Origin: an uncultured Peptoniphilaceae bacterium
Lineage (GTDB): Bacteria; Bacillota; Clostridia; Tissierellales; Peptoniphilaceae
Length of the DNA: 64,000 bases
Assembly (NCBI GenBank): GCA_943912255.1
Contig: CALTTP010000001.1
Coordinates: forward strand, 271,852-335,851
Reading direction: 5' to 3'
The position numbers and the translations under genes are program-made. The notes beneath the pieces were generated by a model. The model saw only the letters and a list, made by a program, of their open reading frames with translations, was not told where the DNA came from and made no database searches. How positions within the stretch are numbered: the first letter of the stretch is position 1; each line of letters begins with the position of its first letter. This document shows, one piece after another, positions 63,987 to 64,000 of the stretch.

Positions 63987-64000
63987 ATACTAAGTTCATG

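Overview
This 64 kb window looks like ordinary chromosomal core from a low-GC, Gram-positive anaerobe of the Clostridia/Tissierellia type. I infer this from the AT-rich composition, the AGGAGG-type ribosome binding sites with many GTG and TTG starts, the T-box and FMN riboswitch, the MutS2, SepF, YlmH and ScpAB set, acetate kinase, FeoAB, and an IspH fused to ribosomal protein S1, which is a clostridial-type arrangement. Peptoniphilaceae-like bacteria are my best guess, but the sequence alone cannot settle the family. I see no tRNA or rRNA gene, insertion sequence, prophage, CRISPR array or toxin module. Nearly everything is on the + strand. The exceptions are a PucR-type regulator (5584-6930) and an M18 aminopeptidase (45077-46360).

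Layout. 1-5447: the 3' part of mutS2, a B12-binding radical SAM protein, an unknown membrane protein and a TPR protein. 5584-8590: the PucR-type regulator divergent from murJ. 8592-13019: T-box leader, aspS, tcdA, an RseC-like protein and glyA. 13206-18767: der, plsY, ackA, rpmF, plsX, acpP and rnc. 18760-24900: a radical SAM gene, smc, ftsY and an Asp23-family gene. 25043-30197: nusB, xseA, xseB, ispA, argR and recN. 30210-36883: a Nudix hydrolase, an M50 protease, scpA, scpB, rluB, an unknown protein, mnmM, a flavoprotein, cmk and plsC. 36886-44530: ispH-rpsA, dgt, dnaG, rpoD, trmK and a Nif3-family gene. 44606-44930: rnpB. 46397-47224: FMN riboswitch and ribU. 47331-49912: tsaE, tsaB, rimI and tsaD. 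49939-52538: Fur-type operators, feoA, feoB and a small Cys-rich protein. 52642-57438: trpS, an HlyD-like protein, yggS, sepF, ylmH and lspA. 57435-62195: ung, rluD, dprA and topA. 62200-63914: rpsB and tsf.

Functional links. The whole SMC-ScpA-ScpB condensin is present at two loci. Most t6A/ct6A tRNA modification genes are present (tsaB, tsaD, tsaE and tcdA; no tsaC here). plsX, plsY, plsC and acpP form a phospholipid set. Expression controls visible in the sequence include an Asp-specific T-box, an FMN riboswitch, two Fur-like dyads at feoAB, and candidate leaders before rpmF and rpsB.

The most interesting unexplained signal is a family of six related hairpins of about 31-41 nt in intergenic spaces (15141, 24935, 27850, 38926, 46583 and 63184). 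Their stems vary by compensatory base changes. The second is a Shine-Dalgarno sequence and in-frame ATG at the IspH/S1 junction, which could allow S1 to be made alone.
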